Below the pieces are notes generated by a model, which made no database searches, was not told the origin of the DNA, and worked only from the letters and a program-made list of their open reading frames with translations. This document shows, in pieces, positions 1 through 8,085 of a stretch of 64,000 bases of DNA. Positions within the stretch are counted from its first letter, which is position 1. Each line of letters begins with the position of its first letter. Source of the DNA: Modestobacter sp. VKM Ac-2985 (GTDB taxonomy: Bacteria; Actinomycetota; Actinomycetes; Mycobacteriales; Geodermatophilaceae); contig NZ_JAPVBI010000001.1 of NCBI RefSeq assembly GCF_026967925.1, forward strand, positions 620,001 to 684,000, written 5' to 3'. The translations under genes and the position numbers were made by a program.

Positions 1-517
1 CGTGCTCGGCGGCCGAGGTCCAGTAGGCGTCCACGGCGGCGACGTGCCGCGGGTCGGGCTCGCCGCGCCAGCGGACCATGAACCGCTCGACGATGGTCGA
101 GGCCTCGTCGATCCGCTTCTGCGGCACGGCCGGGATGCCGATCCCGCGGGCGGACTGCGCCACGTAGGACAGCGCCATGACCGCGGCGCGGGCCAGCTCG
201 TCGCGGGCCTCCTGGGCGGAGATGTCCAGCAGCGGGCGGTAGCCCCAGATCGGGGTCAGCATCGCCAGCGCGGCCTGCACGTCGACCCGGACGTCGCCGG
301 TGTGCACCGGGATCGGGAACGGCTCGGCCGGGGGCAGGCCGGGGCCGAACTCCCCGTCGACCAGCAGCGCCCAGACGTTGCCGAAGGTGACCTTCCCGAC
401 CAGGTCCTCGATGTCGACGCCGCGGTAGCGCAGCGCCCCACCGTCCTTGTCCGGCTCCGCGATGGTGGTCTCGAAGGCGATGACGCCCTCCAGGCCGGGT
501 ACGAAGTCGTCGGCCAT
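1..517 (-). CDS. citA: Citrate synthase 2 (N-terminal part, cut by window edge)
   Basis: The first 172 residues are visible and the gene runs off the left edge. The protein condenses oxaloacetate and acetyl-CoA at entry to the TCA cycle. The opening MADDFVPGLEGV, then KDGGALRYRGVDIEDLVG and MLTPIWGYRPLLDI, match the actinobacterial CitA type as I remember the mycobacterial protein. The ATG at 517 has AGGAG eight bases upstream; the nearby ATG at 524 is out of frame. It is divergent from pdxH across 143 bp, a common actinobacterial pairing. The catalytic His and Asp region lies outside the window, so activity cannot be judged from here. Confidence 0.93.
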   Translation of the reverse strand, partial: MADDFVPGLEGVIAFETTIAEPDKDGGALRYRGVDIEDLVGKVTFGNVWALLVDGEFGPGLPPAEPFPIPVHTGDVRVDVQAALAMLTPIWGYRPLLDISAQEARDELARAAVMALSYVAQSARGIGIPAVPQKRIDEASTIVERFMVRWRGEPDPRHVAAVDAYWTSAAEH

Positions 518-660
518 CTCGCATGCTCCTCTGCGCGCGGGTGGGGACGGACGCTGGTCAGCGCACGACGAGCCTCAACCTAGGGGCTGGCCGGCCCCGA
601 GGTGCACCCCGGCTCCCGGCCAGCGGGCGGTGCGCGCTGCAACGGTGACAGCATGGGCCG

Positions 661-1308
661 GTGGCCGACCTGATCCGCATGCGCAGGGACTACGACGACA
701 GCGGCTTCGGCGAGGAGGGCCTCGCGGCCACCTGGGTCGAGCAGTTCGACCGCTGGTTCGCCGACGCCGTCACCGCCGAGCTCCCCGAGCCCAACGCCAT
801 GGTGGTGGCCACTGCCGACGCCGACGGCATGCCCGATGCCCGCGTCGTGCTGATGAAGGGCTACGACGTCGACGGCTTCGTCTTCGGCACCAACTACGCC
901 TCGGCCAAGGCCGCCCAGCTCGCCGTCAACCCCCGGGCGGCGCTGGTCTTCCCCTGGCACGCCCAGCAGCGGCAGGTCCGGGTCTCCGGTGCCGTCGAGC
1001 GGATCGGGCCGACCGCCTCGGACCTGCTGTGGGACCCGCGGCCCCGCGGCTCGCAGCTGGCCGCCGCCGCCTCGATCCAGTCGACCGTGGTGGAGTCCCG
1101 CGAGCTGCTGCGCACCCGGGTGGCCGAGCTGGACGCCCAGACCCCGCCCGGGCAGCTGCCGCGCCCGGAGAACTGGGGCGGCTACCGGGTGCTGCCCGAG
1201 CGGGTGGAGTTCTGGCAGGGCGGCCATGACCGCCTGCACGACCGGCTGGTGTTCGTGCGCGATGACGAGGAAGGCGGCGGCTGGGTCGTGCAGCGCCTCG
1301 CCCCGTGA
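661..1308 (+). CDS. pdxH: Pyridoxamine 5'-phosphate oxidase
   Basis: PdxH is an FMN enzyme that oxidises pyridoxine or pyridoxamine 5'-phosphate to PLP, the last step of the B6 salvage and DXP-dependent routes. The 215-residue protein has the usual length. It shows the FMN-binding ARVVLMKGYDVDGFVF segment, the LVFPWHAQQRQVRVSGAVERI strand region and the C-terminal EFWQGGHDRLHDR substrate motif. The start is GTG 661; the ATG at 653 is out of frame. It overlaps the next gene by four bases (GTGA), suggesting translational coupling to the transporter. Confidence 0.95.
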   Translation: MADLIRMRRDYDDSGFGEEGLAATWVEQFDRWFADAVTAELPEPNAMVVATADADGMPDARVVLMKGYDVDGFVFGTNYASAKAAQLAVNPRAALVFPWHAQQRQVRVSGAVERIGPTASDLLWDPRPRGSQLAAAASIQSTVVESRELLRTRVAELDAQTPPGQLPRPENWGGYRVLPERVEFWQGGHDRLHDRLVFVRDDEEGGGWVVQRLAP

Positions 1309-2708
1309 CGGACCCGCACCACGCTGACCACCACAATGGCCATTTCGGTGGCTCGGTGGACCCGGTGGACCCGGTGGACCCGGTCGAGGGCGGGCTGCCG
1401 GTGGAGCAGCCGCAGCCGGTGACCCGCCGGCGCGGCTGGGCGCTGGACACCACGCCGCTGCGCAACCGCGCCTTCCGCCGGGTCTTCGGTGGCGTCGCGG
1501 TCACGATGCTGGGCCAGCAGATGACGCTGGTCGCCGTCCCGTACCAGGTCTACGAGCTGACCGGCTCCTCGCTGATGGTCGGGCTCACCTCGGTGGTCGC
1601 GCTGGTGCCGCTGGTCGTCTTCGGCCTGCTCGGCGGGGCGATCGCCGACGCCATGGACCGCCGCGTGCTCATGTTGATCAGCTCCACGGGTGCCGCGGTC
1701 ACCAGTGCGCTGCTCGCCCTGCAGGCGCTGCTGCCCGGGGACGGGCACATCAGCGTGCTGTGGCTGCTGGTCGCCGCCGTCTCCGGGTTCGCCGCGGTCA
1801 ACCAACCCGCTCGCAGTGCGGTGATCCCGGCGCTGGTGGGGCGGGACCAGGTCGCGGCGGCGAACGCGCTGGCGATGACGGTGCGTCAGGCGGGCGTGGT
1901 CGTCGGGCCGCTGCTGGCCGGTCTGCTGATCGGCCTGGGCGACCTCTCGGTCGTCTACACGATCGACGCCATCGGCTTCGTCGTCGCCGTCCTGCTGCTG
2001 CGCGGGCTGCCGGCGCTGCCGCCGGAGGGCGTCTCCGGCCCGCTGCGGCTCGGCGCGGCCGTGCGCGGGGTGGGGGAGGGCTTCGCCTTCCTGCGCACCC
2101 AGCCGGTGCTGCTGATGACCTTCGTCGTCGACCTGATCGCGATGCTGTTCGCCTGGCCGCAGGCGGTCTTCCCCGAGCTGTCCCAGACCGTCTACCGCGG
2201 CGACGCGAACAGCCTGGGCTGGCTGTTCGCCGGGGTGTCGATCGGCTCGCTGCTGATGGGGCTGACCTCGGGGTGGGTGAGCCGGGTCGACCGGCAGGGT
2301 GCCGTCGTGCTGGCCGCCATCGCCGTGTGGGGGGTGGCGATCATCGGTTTCGGGCTCGCCTCGACGCTCTGGCTGGCCGTCCTCTGCCTCGCCGTCGCCG
2401 GCGCCGGCGACATGGTCAGCGCGGTGCTGCGCTCGGCGATGCTGCAGACAGCGGCGCCGGACGAGATGCGCGGCCGGATGCAGGGCGTGTTCATCGTGGT
2501 CGTGGCCGGCGGGCCTCGGCTGGGTGACCTGCGCGCCGGCCTGATGGCCAGCAGCGTCGGGGTCACCGCGGCGATGGTCTCCGGCGGTGTGGTGATCGTG
2601 GTCGTGATGGCCGTGGTCGCCGTCGCGGTGCCGTCGTTCTGGCTGTTCCGGGCATCGCGGGCCGACGAGGTCGCCCGGGACGCCCGGCGCCGGCTGGCGG
2701 CCGACTGA
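1305..2708 (+). CDS. MFS exporter (MFS_3 / enterobactin-exporter-like)
   Basis: This is a major facilitator with about twelve hydrophobic segments over 467 residues. Two MFS_3 signatures are visible: RNRAFRRVFGGVAVTMLGQQM at the first membrane segment and GGPRLGDLRAG near residue 400. Family members export small molecules or siderophores by proton antiport; the substrate here is unknown. The GTG at 1305 overlaps the pdxH stop. The first 30 codons run through a dispersed palindrome (family D) and a DPV-DPV-DPV nine-base tandem repeat, so the true start may be one of the in-frame GTG codons after 1350. Confidence 0.8.
   Translation: MTDPHHADHHNGHFGGSVDPVDPVDPVEGGLPVEQPQPVTRRRGWALDTTPLRNRAFRRVFGGVAVTMLGQQMTLVAVPYQVYELTGSSLMVGLTSVVALVPLVVFGLLGGAIADAMDRRVLMLISSTGAAVTSALLALQALLPGDGHISVLWLLVAAVSGFAAVNQPARSAVIPALVGRDQVAAANALAMTVRQAGVVVGPLLAGLLIGLGDLSVVYTIDAIGFVVAVLLLRGLPALPPEGVSGPLRLGAAVRGVGEGFAFLRTQPVLLMTFVVDLIAMLFAWPQAVFPELSQTVYRGDANSLGWLFAGVSIGSLLMGLTSGWVSRVDRQGAVVLAAIAVWGVAIIGFGLASTLWLAVLCLAVAGAGDMVSAVLRSAMLQTAAPDEMRGRMQGVFIVVVAGGPRLGDLRAGLMASSVGVTAAMVSGGVVIVVVMAVVAVAVPSFWLFRASRADEVARDARRRLAAD
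1328..1351. repeat. Dispersed palindrome family D, copy 1
   Basis: A 24-bp inverted repeat has CCACC/GGTGG ends around an AATGGCCATT centre. It closely matches the copy at 59093-59116 and shares its core with 14895-14930. It sits at the 5' end of the MFS gene, where it would read as HHNGHFGG if translated. Confidence 0.75.
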
Positions 2709-2719
2709 CCTCCGCCATC

Positions 2720-2766
2720 GGTCACGAACCGCTGCCTCAGCCGTGGCGAGGCAGCGCTGGGTGACC
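2720..2766. terminator. Bipartite hairpin between MFS gene and glgC
   Basis: GCTGCCTC (2731-2738) pairs perfectly with GAGGCAGC (2748-2755). An outer stem GGTCAC (2720-2725) pairs with GTGACC (2761-2766). No T-run follows, so it is either a T-less terminator for the transporter or a leader structure for glgC. Confidence 0.5.
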
Positions 2767-2816
2767 AACGGCGTGTGTCGGGCGTGAGCCGGGCTCCGGC
2801 GGGTAGCTGTGCGGGC

Positions 2817-3998
2817 ATGGCACTCCCGCGGGTCCTCGCCCTCGTCCTCGCTGGTGGCAAGGGCAGCCGGCTGGAACTGCTGACCGAGACCCGGGCCAAG
2901 CCCGCCGTCCCGTTCGCCGGGGTCTACCGGCTCATCGACTTCCCGCTGTCCAACTGCGAGCACTCCCAGATCCCCGACGTGTGGGTGTCGGAGCAGTACC
3001 AGCCGCAGTCGGTGAACGAGCACCTGGCCGGCGGCCGCCCCTGGGACCTGGACCGCACCACCGGCGGGCTGATGATGCTGCCGCCGTTCCAGGGCAGCGA
3101 GCGCGGCGGCTTCACCGCGGGCACCGCCGACGGGTTGTGGCGGCAGGCCGAGCTGATCCGGCAGTTCGCCGCCGACGCGCTCGTGGTGGTCAGCTCCGAC
3201 GCCGTCTACAAGCTCGACTACCGCGCCGTCGTCGACGCCCACCTGGGTTCCGGCGCCGAGGTCACGATGGTGACCACCGAGGTCGACCCGGACGACGCCG
3301 CCCGCTACGGCATCGTCCAGACCGCGGACGGCGGGAAGGTCACCGACTACGCCTACAAGCCCGACGAACCGGCGACGACGACCGCCACCAACGAGGTCTT
3401 CGTGTTCTCCCCGGACGAGACCCTCGACCGGCTCGAGGCGATCCAGGACCAGGTCGGCGAGGACGGCCTGGAGGACCTGGGCACCCACCTGCTCCCCGCC
3501 CAGACGAAGGACGGCCTGGCGCGGGCGTACCGGCTGGACGGCTACTGGCGGGACGTCGGCACGGTCGAGTCCTACTGGGAGGCGCACCGGGAGTTCCGCT
3601 GCGAGGAGCCGCCGATCGACCTGGACGAGGCGAGCTGGCCCATCCACACCCGCGGCGGCCGGCGCAGTGCTGCGCGACTGCTGCGCGGCGCGGTGGTCGA
3701 GGACACCCTGGTCTCCGGGGGCACCCGGGTGGCCGGGGAGGTCCGCGGATCGGTGCTGTCACCGGGCGTGATCGTCGAGCCGGGGGCGACCGTCATCGAC
3801 TCGGTGCTGCTGCCCGGTGCCCGGGTGTGCGCCGGGGCCACCGTCACCCGCGCCGTCCTGGACGACGGGGTGACGGTGGGCGAGCGGGCGACCGTCGGCG
3901 GGGACGGCGCGATCACCCTGGTCGGCCGGCGGGTGACGGTCGAGCCCGGCAGCGAGCTCGCGCCCGGGGCCCGCTTCCCGGAGCCCGAGGAGGACTGA
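2817..3998 (+). CDS. glgC: Glucose-1-phosphate adenylyltransferase
   Basis: GlgC makes ADP-glucose from glucose-1-phosphate and ATP for glycogen and maltose-1-phosphate synthesis. The 393-residue protein has the nucleotide-binding loop LAGGKGSRL with the following TETRAKPAVPFAGVYRLIDF, the GYWRDVGTVESYWEAH substrate motif, and a C-terminal left-handed beta-helix of hexapeptide-like repeats. ATG 2817 is chosen because the family begins just before ALVLAGG; a TAGCTG hexamer lies seven bases upstream, compatible with a leaderless message. It converges on udgX across palindrome C. Confidence 0.95.
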   Translation: MALPRVLALVLAGGKGSRLELLTETRAKPAVPFAGVYRLIDFPLSNCEHSQIPDVWVSEQYQPQSVNEHLAGGRPWDLDRTTGGLMMLPPFQGSERGGFTAGTADGLWRQAELIRQFAADALVVVSSDAVYKLDYRAVVDAHLGSGAEVTMVTTEVDPDDAARYGIVQTADGGKVTDYAYKPDEPATTTATNEVFVFSPDETLDRLEAIQDQVGEDGLEDLGTHLLPAQTKDGLARAYRLDGYWRDVGTVESYWEAHREFRCEEPPIDLDEASWPIHTRGGRRSAARLLRGAVVEDTLVSGGTRVAGEVRGSVLSPGVIVEPGATVIDSVLLPGARVCAGATVTRAVLDDGVTVGERATVGGDGAITLVGRRVTVEPGSELAPGARFPEPEED

Positions 3999-4002
3999 TC
4001 CT

Positions 4003-4028
4003 GGGGCCGGGGTCGCGACCTCGGCCCC
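4003..4028. repeat. Dispersed palindrome family C, copy 1 (possible bidirectional terminator)
   Basis: A 26-bp near-perfect palindrome with GGGGCCG/CGGCCCC ends and a GTCGCGAC centre lies between the converging glgC and udgX stops. The second copy is at 32583-32608. Confidence 0.75.
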
Positions 4029-4037
4029 TCTCGGGGA

Positions 4038-4721
4038 TCAGGCGAGGGCGTGGGCGACGACCCGGAGGTCGGTCACGAGTGCGTCGTAGGCGGCGGCGCG
4101 GGCGTCGTCCGGCGTCCGGAGCACGGCCGAGGGGTGCGTCGTGGCCAGCACCCAGGTCTGGTGCGGGGCGTCCTCGTCCTGGTCGGCGTCGGGGAGCGCC
4201 GCCTCCGCCGCGCGGATGCCCGGTGGGGTCCACGGGAGCAGCTGCCCGTGCTCGCGGGTGATCCGGAACGACGGCGAGATCAGCGCCTTGGCCGCCACCG
4301 CGCCCAGGCAGACCACCACCTCCGGCTGGAGGACGGCGAACTCCGCCTCCAGCCACGCGCGGCAGGCCCGCAGGTGCTCGGCACCCGGGGACTGGTGGAT
4401 CCGGCGCTTGGGGGTCGGCGTGAACCGGAAGTGCTTGACCGCGTTCGTCACGTAGGCGTCGCGCCGGTCGATGCCGGCCTCGGTCAGCGCCCGGTCCAGC
4501 AGCTTCCCGGCCGGGCCGACGAACGGCTCGCCGGTGCGGTCCTCCTGGTCGCCCGGCTGCTCACCGACGAAGACGACCCGCGCCGTCTCCGGGCCCTCGC
4601 CGAAGACGGTCTGGGTGGCCGGCTCACCGAGCTCGCACGCCCGGCAGCCGGCCGCCGCCTCCCGCAACCCGGCCAGGCCGACACCGCTGGGCACCTGGGC
4701 GGGGTGGTCACGTTCGCTCAT
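4038..4721 (-). CDS. udgX: UdgX-type uracil-DNA glycosylase
   Basis: The 227-residue protein belongs to the Fe-S uracil-DNA glycosylase superfamily. It has CRACELG (two Fe-S cysteines), the motif A variant GEQPGDQED, the KRRIHQSP loop, further cysteines at LRACRAW and VVCLGAVAAK, and the HPSAVLR motif. The KRRIH loop is diagnostic of UdgX, in which the loop histidine forms a covalent adduct with the uracil-site sugar (known for the mycobacterial enzyme). ATG 4719-4721 is the first start that places the Fe-S motif near the N-terminus. It is divergent from the ABC exporter. Confidence 0.9.
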   Translation of the reverse strand: MSERDHPAQVPSGVGLAGLREAAAGCRACELGEPATQTVFGEGPETARVVFVGEQPGDQEDRTGEPFVGPAGKLLDRALTEAGIDRRDAYVTNAVKHFRFTPTPKRRIHQSPGAEHLRACRAWLEAEFAVLQPEVVVCLGAVAAKALISPSFRITREHGQLLPWTPPGIRAAEAALPDADQDEDAPHQTWVLATTHPSAVLRTPDDARAAAYDALVTDLRVVAHALA

Positions 4722-4775
4722 GCGTCGATGACACCCGACCGGGGGCGCCACCGCAGCCCGAGATCGGCTGTTCAC

Positions 4776-4804
4776 TTGACGATGTGGAAAGTGATGCGAC
4801 AGGC
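4776..4804 (+). promoter_or_regulatory. Possible promoter of the ABC exporter operon
   Basis: A TTGACG -35 hexamer (4776-4781) is followed 17 bases later by a poor -10. An inverted CACTT...AAGTG surrounds the -35. This is weak evidence only. Confidence 0.3.
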
Positions 4805-4860
4805 TCCCAGTCGTTGCGGATGGCAAGGGCTGCTCGCACACGACGGACACCGGAGGAGCA

Positions 4861-5769
4861 GTGCTCGAGTTCGATGGCCTGTACAAGGCCTACGGCAGCA
4901 ACCAGGTGCTCGAGGGGGTGAGCTTCACCGTGGCCCCGGGGCAGATGTTCGGCTTCTGCGGGTCCAACGGGGCGGGGAAGACCACCACGATGCGGATCGC
5001 CATGGGGCTCGCGCGCGCCGACGCCGGGAAGGTGCGCTGGTCGGGCCGGCCGGTCGACGAGATCGTCCGTCGCCGGATCGGCTACATGCCCGAGGAGCGC
5101 GGCCTGTACCCGAAGATGAAGGTCGGCGAGCAGCTGAGCTACTTCGCCCGGCTGCACGGGCTGGACGCCCGCGCCGCCGGACGCGCCGCCGAGCACTGGG
5201 CCGAGCGGCTCGGGCTGGGGGAGCGGCGCGGCGACCGGGTGGAGAAGCTGTCGCTGGGCAACCAGCAGCGGGTGCAGCTGGCGGCGGCGCTGGTCAGCGA
5301 GCCCGACGTGCTGATCCTCGACGAGCCGTTCTCCGGCCTGGACCCGGTGGGCGTCGACTCGCTGGCCGAGGCGCTGCTGGAGCAGTGCCGACGCGGGGTC
5401 CCCGTCGTCTTCTCCAGCCACCAGCTGGACCTGGTGGAGCGGCTGTGCGACGCCGTCGGCATCCTCGCCCGCGGGAGGATCGTGGCCAGCGGGACCGTCG
5501 CCGAGCTGCGGTCCACGACCGTCGGCCGGCAGCTGCGGGTGGTCGCCCCCGACGCATCGCCCGGCTGGGCCAGTGCGGTGCCCGGTGTGCGGGTGGTCTC
5601 CGAGCAGCGCGGTGACACCGTGCTCGAGCTCGCGCCCGGCACAGACGACCAGCAGGTGCTCGCCGCCGCCCTGGCCACCGGCCGGGTCACCCACTTCGCG
5701 TGGCGGGAGCCGACCCTGGTCGAGCTCTTCCGCGACGCCGTCACGACCCCTCAGGAGGTGGCGGCATGA
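4861..5769 (+). CDS. ABC exporter ATP-binding subunit (NatA/DrrA type)
   Basis: This 302-residue ATPase has Walker A GSNGAGKTT near residue 40, signature LSLGNQQRVQLA, Walker B VLILDEPFSGLDP and the H-loop VVFSSHQLD. The C-terminal domain of about 80 residues is typical of exporters with ABC-2 permeases. GTG 4861 follows GGAGGAG. The stop overlaps the permease start (ATGA). The pair resembles sodium-exporting NatAB systems, but the cargo cannot be read from sequence. Confidence 0.88.
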   Translation: MLEFDGLYKAYGSNQVLEGVSFTVAPGQMFGFCGSNGAGKTTTMRIAMGLARADAGKVRWSGRPVDEIVRRRIGYMPEERGLYPKMKVGEQLSYFARLHGLDARAAGRAAEHWAERLGLGERRGDRVEKLSLGNQQRVQLAAALVSEPDVLILDEPFSGLDPVGVDSLAEALLEQCRRGVPVVFSSHQLDLVERLCDAVGILARGRIVASGTVAELRSTTVGRQLRVVAPDASPGWASAVPGVRVVSEQRGDTVLELAPGTDDQQVLAAALATGRVTHFAWREPTLVELFRDAVTTPQEVAA

Positions 5770-6998
5770 CCGCGACCGCACACCGCGACGTCCGCACGCC
5801 TGCGCCGGCACACTCCGACGTGAAGCCGCACAGCCCCGCACAACTGGTCCGCCTCGTGGCCGGCCGGGAGATCTCCACCCGGATCCGGGACAAGGGCTTC
5901 CTGGTCAGCTCCGCGGTGCTGATCCTGCTGATCATCGGCCTGATGGTCTTCCAGGTGGTCATCGGCGGCGGGGAGTCCACCAGCCGGATCGGCCTGGTCG
6001 GCGGCGACCAGGCCGTCGAGCAGGTGCTGCGGCAGCAGGGCCAGGCGCTGGACACCGAGGTGACCGTGGTCCAGCTGGCCGACGAGGACGCCGCCCGCAC
6101 CGCCGTGGCCGAGGAGGACGTCGAGGCCGCGCTGCTGGACCCGACCGGCAGCCGCCCCGAGCTCCTGGTGCAGACCGCGGGCGGGAGCGCCGAGGACCTC
6201 GTGCAGAGCGCCCTGGCCGCCCTCTCCGTGGCCGACCAGCTCAGCGAGGCCGGGGTGCAGCTCGAGCCCGCCCCGGAGGTCGACGTCGTCGCCCTGGAGG
6301 GAGCCGAGGACGATCGTTCGCAGGCCACGATCGTCGCCCTGCTCGGGGTGGGGCTGCTGTACTTCCTCTTCATCCTCTTCGGGCAGTTCGTCGCGCAGGG
6401 CGTCGTCGAGGAGAAGTCGAGCCGGGTGGTCGAGCTGCTGCTGGCCACCATGCGCCCGTGGCAGCTGCTCGCCGGCAAGATCATCGGCCTGGGGGCGCTC
6501 GGGCTGATGCAGATCGCGGTGATCGCCGTGGTCGGGGTCGCCGGCGCGCTGGCCTTCGACGTCGTCGACCTGCCGGGGCAGCTGATCGGCACCGTGCTAA
6601 CGGTGCTGGCCTGGTTCGTGATCGGCTACGCCTTCTACGCCGCGGTGTTCGCGGTGGCCGCCTCGCTGGTCAGCCGGCAGGAGGACCTGGGCAGCGTGCT
6701 GACGCCGACGACCATCCTGCTGGTGGTCGGGTTCGTCATCGCCCTGCAGGCCGCCCAGGACCCGAGCAGCACGATGGCCACGGTGACCTCCTACGTCCCG
6801 GGTCTGTCGCCGATGGTGATGCCGGTGCGGCAGGCCGCCGGCGAGGCCGCGTGGTGGGAGGTCGGGCTCGCCGTCCTGCTGATGGTCCTGGCGATCGCCG
6901 TCATCGTCCGGATCGGTGGACGGATCTACGCCGGTGCACTGCTCCGCACCGGTGGCCGGCTCAAGCTGCGCGAGGCCCTGGCGGCCGAGAAGTCCTGA
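5766..6998 (+). CDS. ABC-2 family permease (NatB-like)
   Basis: The 410-residue permease has one membrane segment near residue 45 (LVSSAVLILLIIGLMVFQVV), a soluble extracytoplasmic domain of about 120 residues, and a C-terminal cluster of five or six membrane helices with EEKSSRVVELLLATMRPWQLL, the conserved ABC2_membrane_3 motif. It is coupled to the upstream ATPase by a four-base overlap and probably forms the membrane part of the same exporter. Confidence 0.85.
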   Translation: MTATAHRDVRTPAPAHSDVKPHSPAQLVRLVAGREISTRIRDKGFLVSSAVLILLIIGLMVFQVVIGGGESTSRIGLVGGDQAVEQVLRQQGQALDTEVTVVQLADEDAARTAVAEEDVEAALLDPTGSRPELLVQTAGGSAEDLVQSALAALSVADQLSEAGVQLEPAPEVDVVALEGAEDDRSQATIVALLGVGLLYFLFILFGQFVAQGVVEEKSSRVVELLLATMRPWQLLAGKIIGLGALGLMQIAVIAVVGVAGALAFDVVDLPGQLIGTVLTVLAWFVIGYAFYAAVFAVAASLVSRQEDLGSVLTPTTILLVVGFVIALQAAQDPSSTMATVTSYVPGLSPMVMPVRQAAGEAAWWEVGLAVLLMVLAIAVIVRIGGRIYAGALLRTGGRLKLREALAAEKS

Positions 6999-7011
6999 CC
7001 CCGAGCCGCCC

Positions 7012-7095
7012 GGTGATCAGGTCACCTGGTCGTGTGGGGACCTACCTGGTGGTCTGCCGCCAGGTAGGTCCCCCTCGGATCAGGCCACCTGATCC
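7012..7095. repeat. Palindrome family B, copy 1, around a 14-bp terminator-like hairpin
   Basis: A perfect 14-bp stem (7036-7049 with 7060-7073, GGGGACCTACCTGG) has a ten-base loop. It is flanked by two near-palindromes, GATCAGGTCACCTGGTC (7015-7031) and GATCAGGCCACCTGATC (7078-7094). The region separates the converging permease and SMP-30 genes, so bidirectional termination is likely. A related near-palindrome adjoins another 14-bp hairpin at 40919-40994. Confidence 0.7.
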
Positions 7096-7112
7096 CAGGC
7101 GGACGACGGTGG

Positions 7113-8030
7113 TCAGCGCTGGCGCAGGCCGCTGAGCGGGCCGCGGTAGGCGTGCGCCGGCGGGCCGCTCACCCCGGGCCGCGCGGTGAACAGCCGGCCG
7201 GCGTCGGGCTGGGCGGCCCGGGTGGCGTCGTCCATCCCGTGCACCGACGTGCTGATCACCAGCAGGTCGCCGGCGAACGCGCAGCTGGTGGTGTTCTGGG
7301 CGTCGACCTCGACGACCGCGAGCAGCTCACCGTCGGGGGACCAGCGCCGCACCTGGGCGCCGCCCCACAGCGCCGTCCAGAGACAGCCCTCGTCGTCGAC
7401 GGTGAGGCCGTCGGCGACGCCGTCGGGGTCCTCGCTGAAGTCCAGCAGCACCCGGCGTCGCCCGAACGCGCCGGTGTCCAGGTCGTAGTCGAAGGCCCAG
7501 ACCACCTGCTGCCCGGAGTCGGAGAGGTACACGGTGCGGTCGTCGGGGGACCAGCCCAGCCCGTTGGAGATGGTGAGGCCGTCGAGCACGGTGCTGACCG
7601 TGCCGTCGAGGTCGAGCCGGTAGAGGCGGCCGGCCCCGGGCTGCTCGTCGAAGGCCATGGTGCCGGCGAAGAACCGGCCGGCCCGGTCGCAGGCGCCGTC
7701 GTTCATCCGGGTGCCGCCCGCGGACTCCGAGCCACCCTCCCCGGCGAGTTCGATCAGCACCTCCGCCGTGCCGTCGGCGGCCAGCCGGGTGATGCCCGCC
7801 CCGGCGCCCAGCAGCCAGCCGCCGGCGGCCGCCGGGGCGACGAAGCCCACCGTCTCACCGCCGCGGTGCTCGGCCACCGGGAGGACGTCGTCCCCGCTGA
7901 CCGTGCCGCGCCGGACCAGCCCGGCGGTGATGTCCACCCAGAGCAGCTCCTGCGCGGCGGCGTCCCAGATCGGGCCCTCTCCGTGCTCGGCCGGGACGGG
8001 GCTGGTGGGTGTCGCCTGCAGTCGGATCAC
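7113..8030 (-). CDS. SMP-30/gluconolactonase/LRE-family protein
   Basis: This 305-residue single-domain six-bladed propeller has the conserved EGPIWD at the N-terminus, [18 protein letters not shown], the [18 protein letters not shown] metal-site strand and [15 protein letters not shown]. Family members are metal-dependent lactonases acting on sugar lactones. GTG 8030 is chosen because the family begins just before the EGPIWD strand. It is divergent from ppc with about 55 bp between starts. The exact substrate is unknown. Confidence 0.85.
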   Translation of the reverse strand: MIRLQATPTSPVPAEHGEGPIWDAAAQELLWVDITAGLVRRGTVSGDDVLPVAEHRGGETVGFVAPAAAGGWLLGAGAGITRLAADGTAEVLIELAGEGGSESAGGTRMNDGACDRAGRFFAGTMAFDEQPGAGRLYRLDLDGTVSTVLDGLTISNGLGWSPDDRTVYLSDSGQQVVWAFDYDLDTGAFGRRRVLLDFSEDPDGVADGLTVDDEGCLWTALWGGAQVRRWSPDGELLAVVEVDAQNTTSCAFAGDLLVISTSVHGMDDATRAAQPDAGRLFTARPGVSGPPAHAYRGPLSGLRQR

Positions 8031-8085
8031 CCGCCCATCCTCCCCGGGACACCGGGCCGTCACACCGGTTGCGGATACTGCCCCC

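Noticed and set aside
1182-3647. Very long minus-strand open frame opposite pdxH, the MFS gene and glgC
   Set aside because: It is the antisense shadow of three well-supported genes; its product is rich in Arg, Gly, Pro, His and Asp with no family motif. Such frames are expected at this G+C content.
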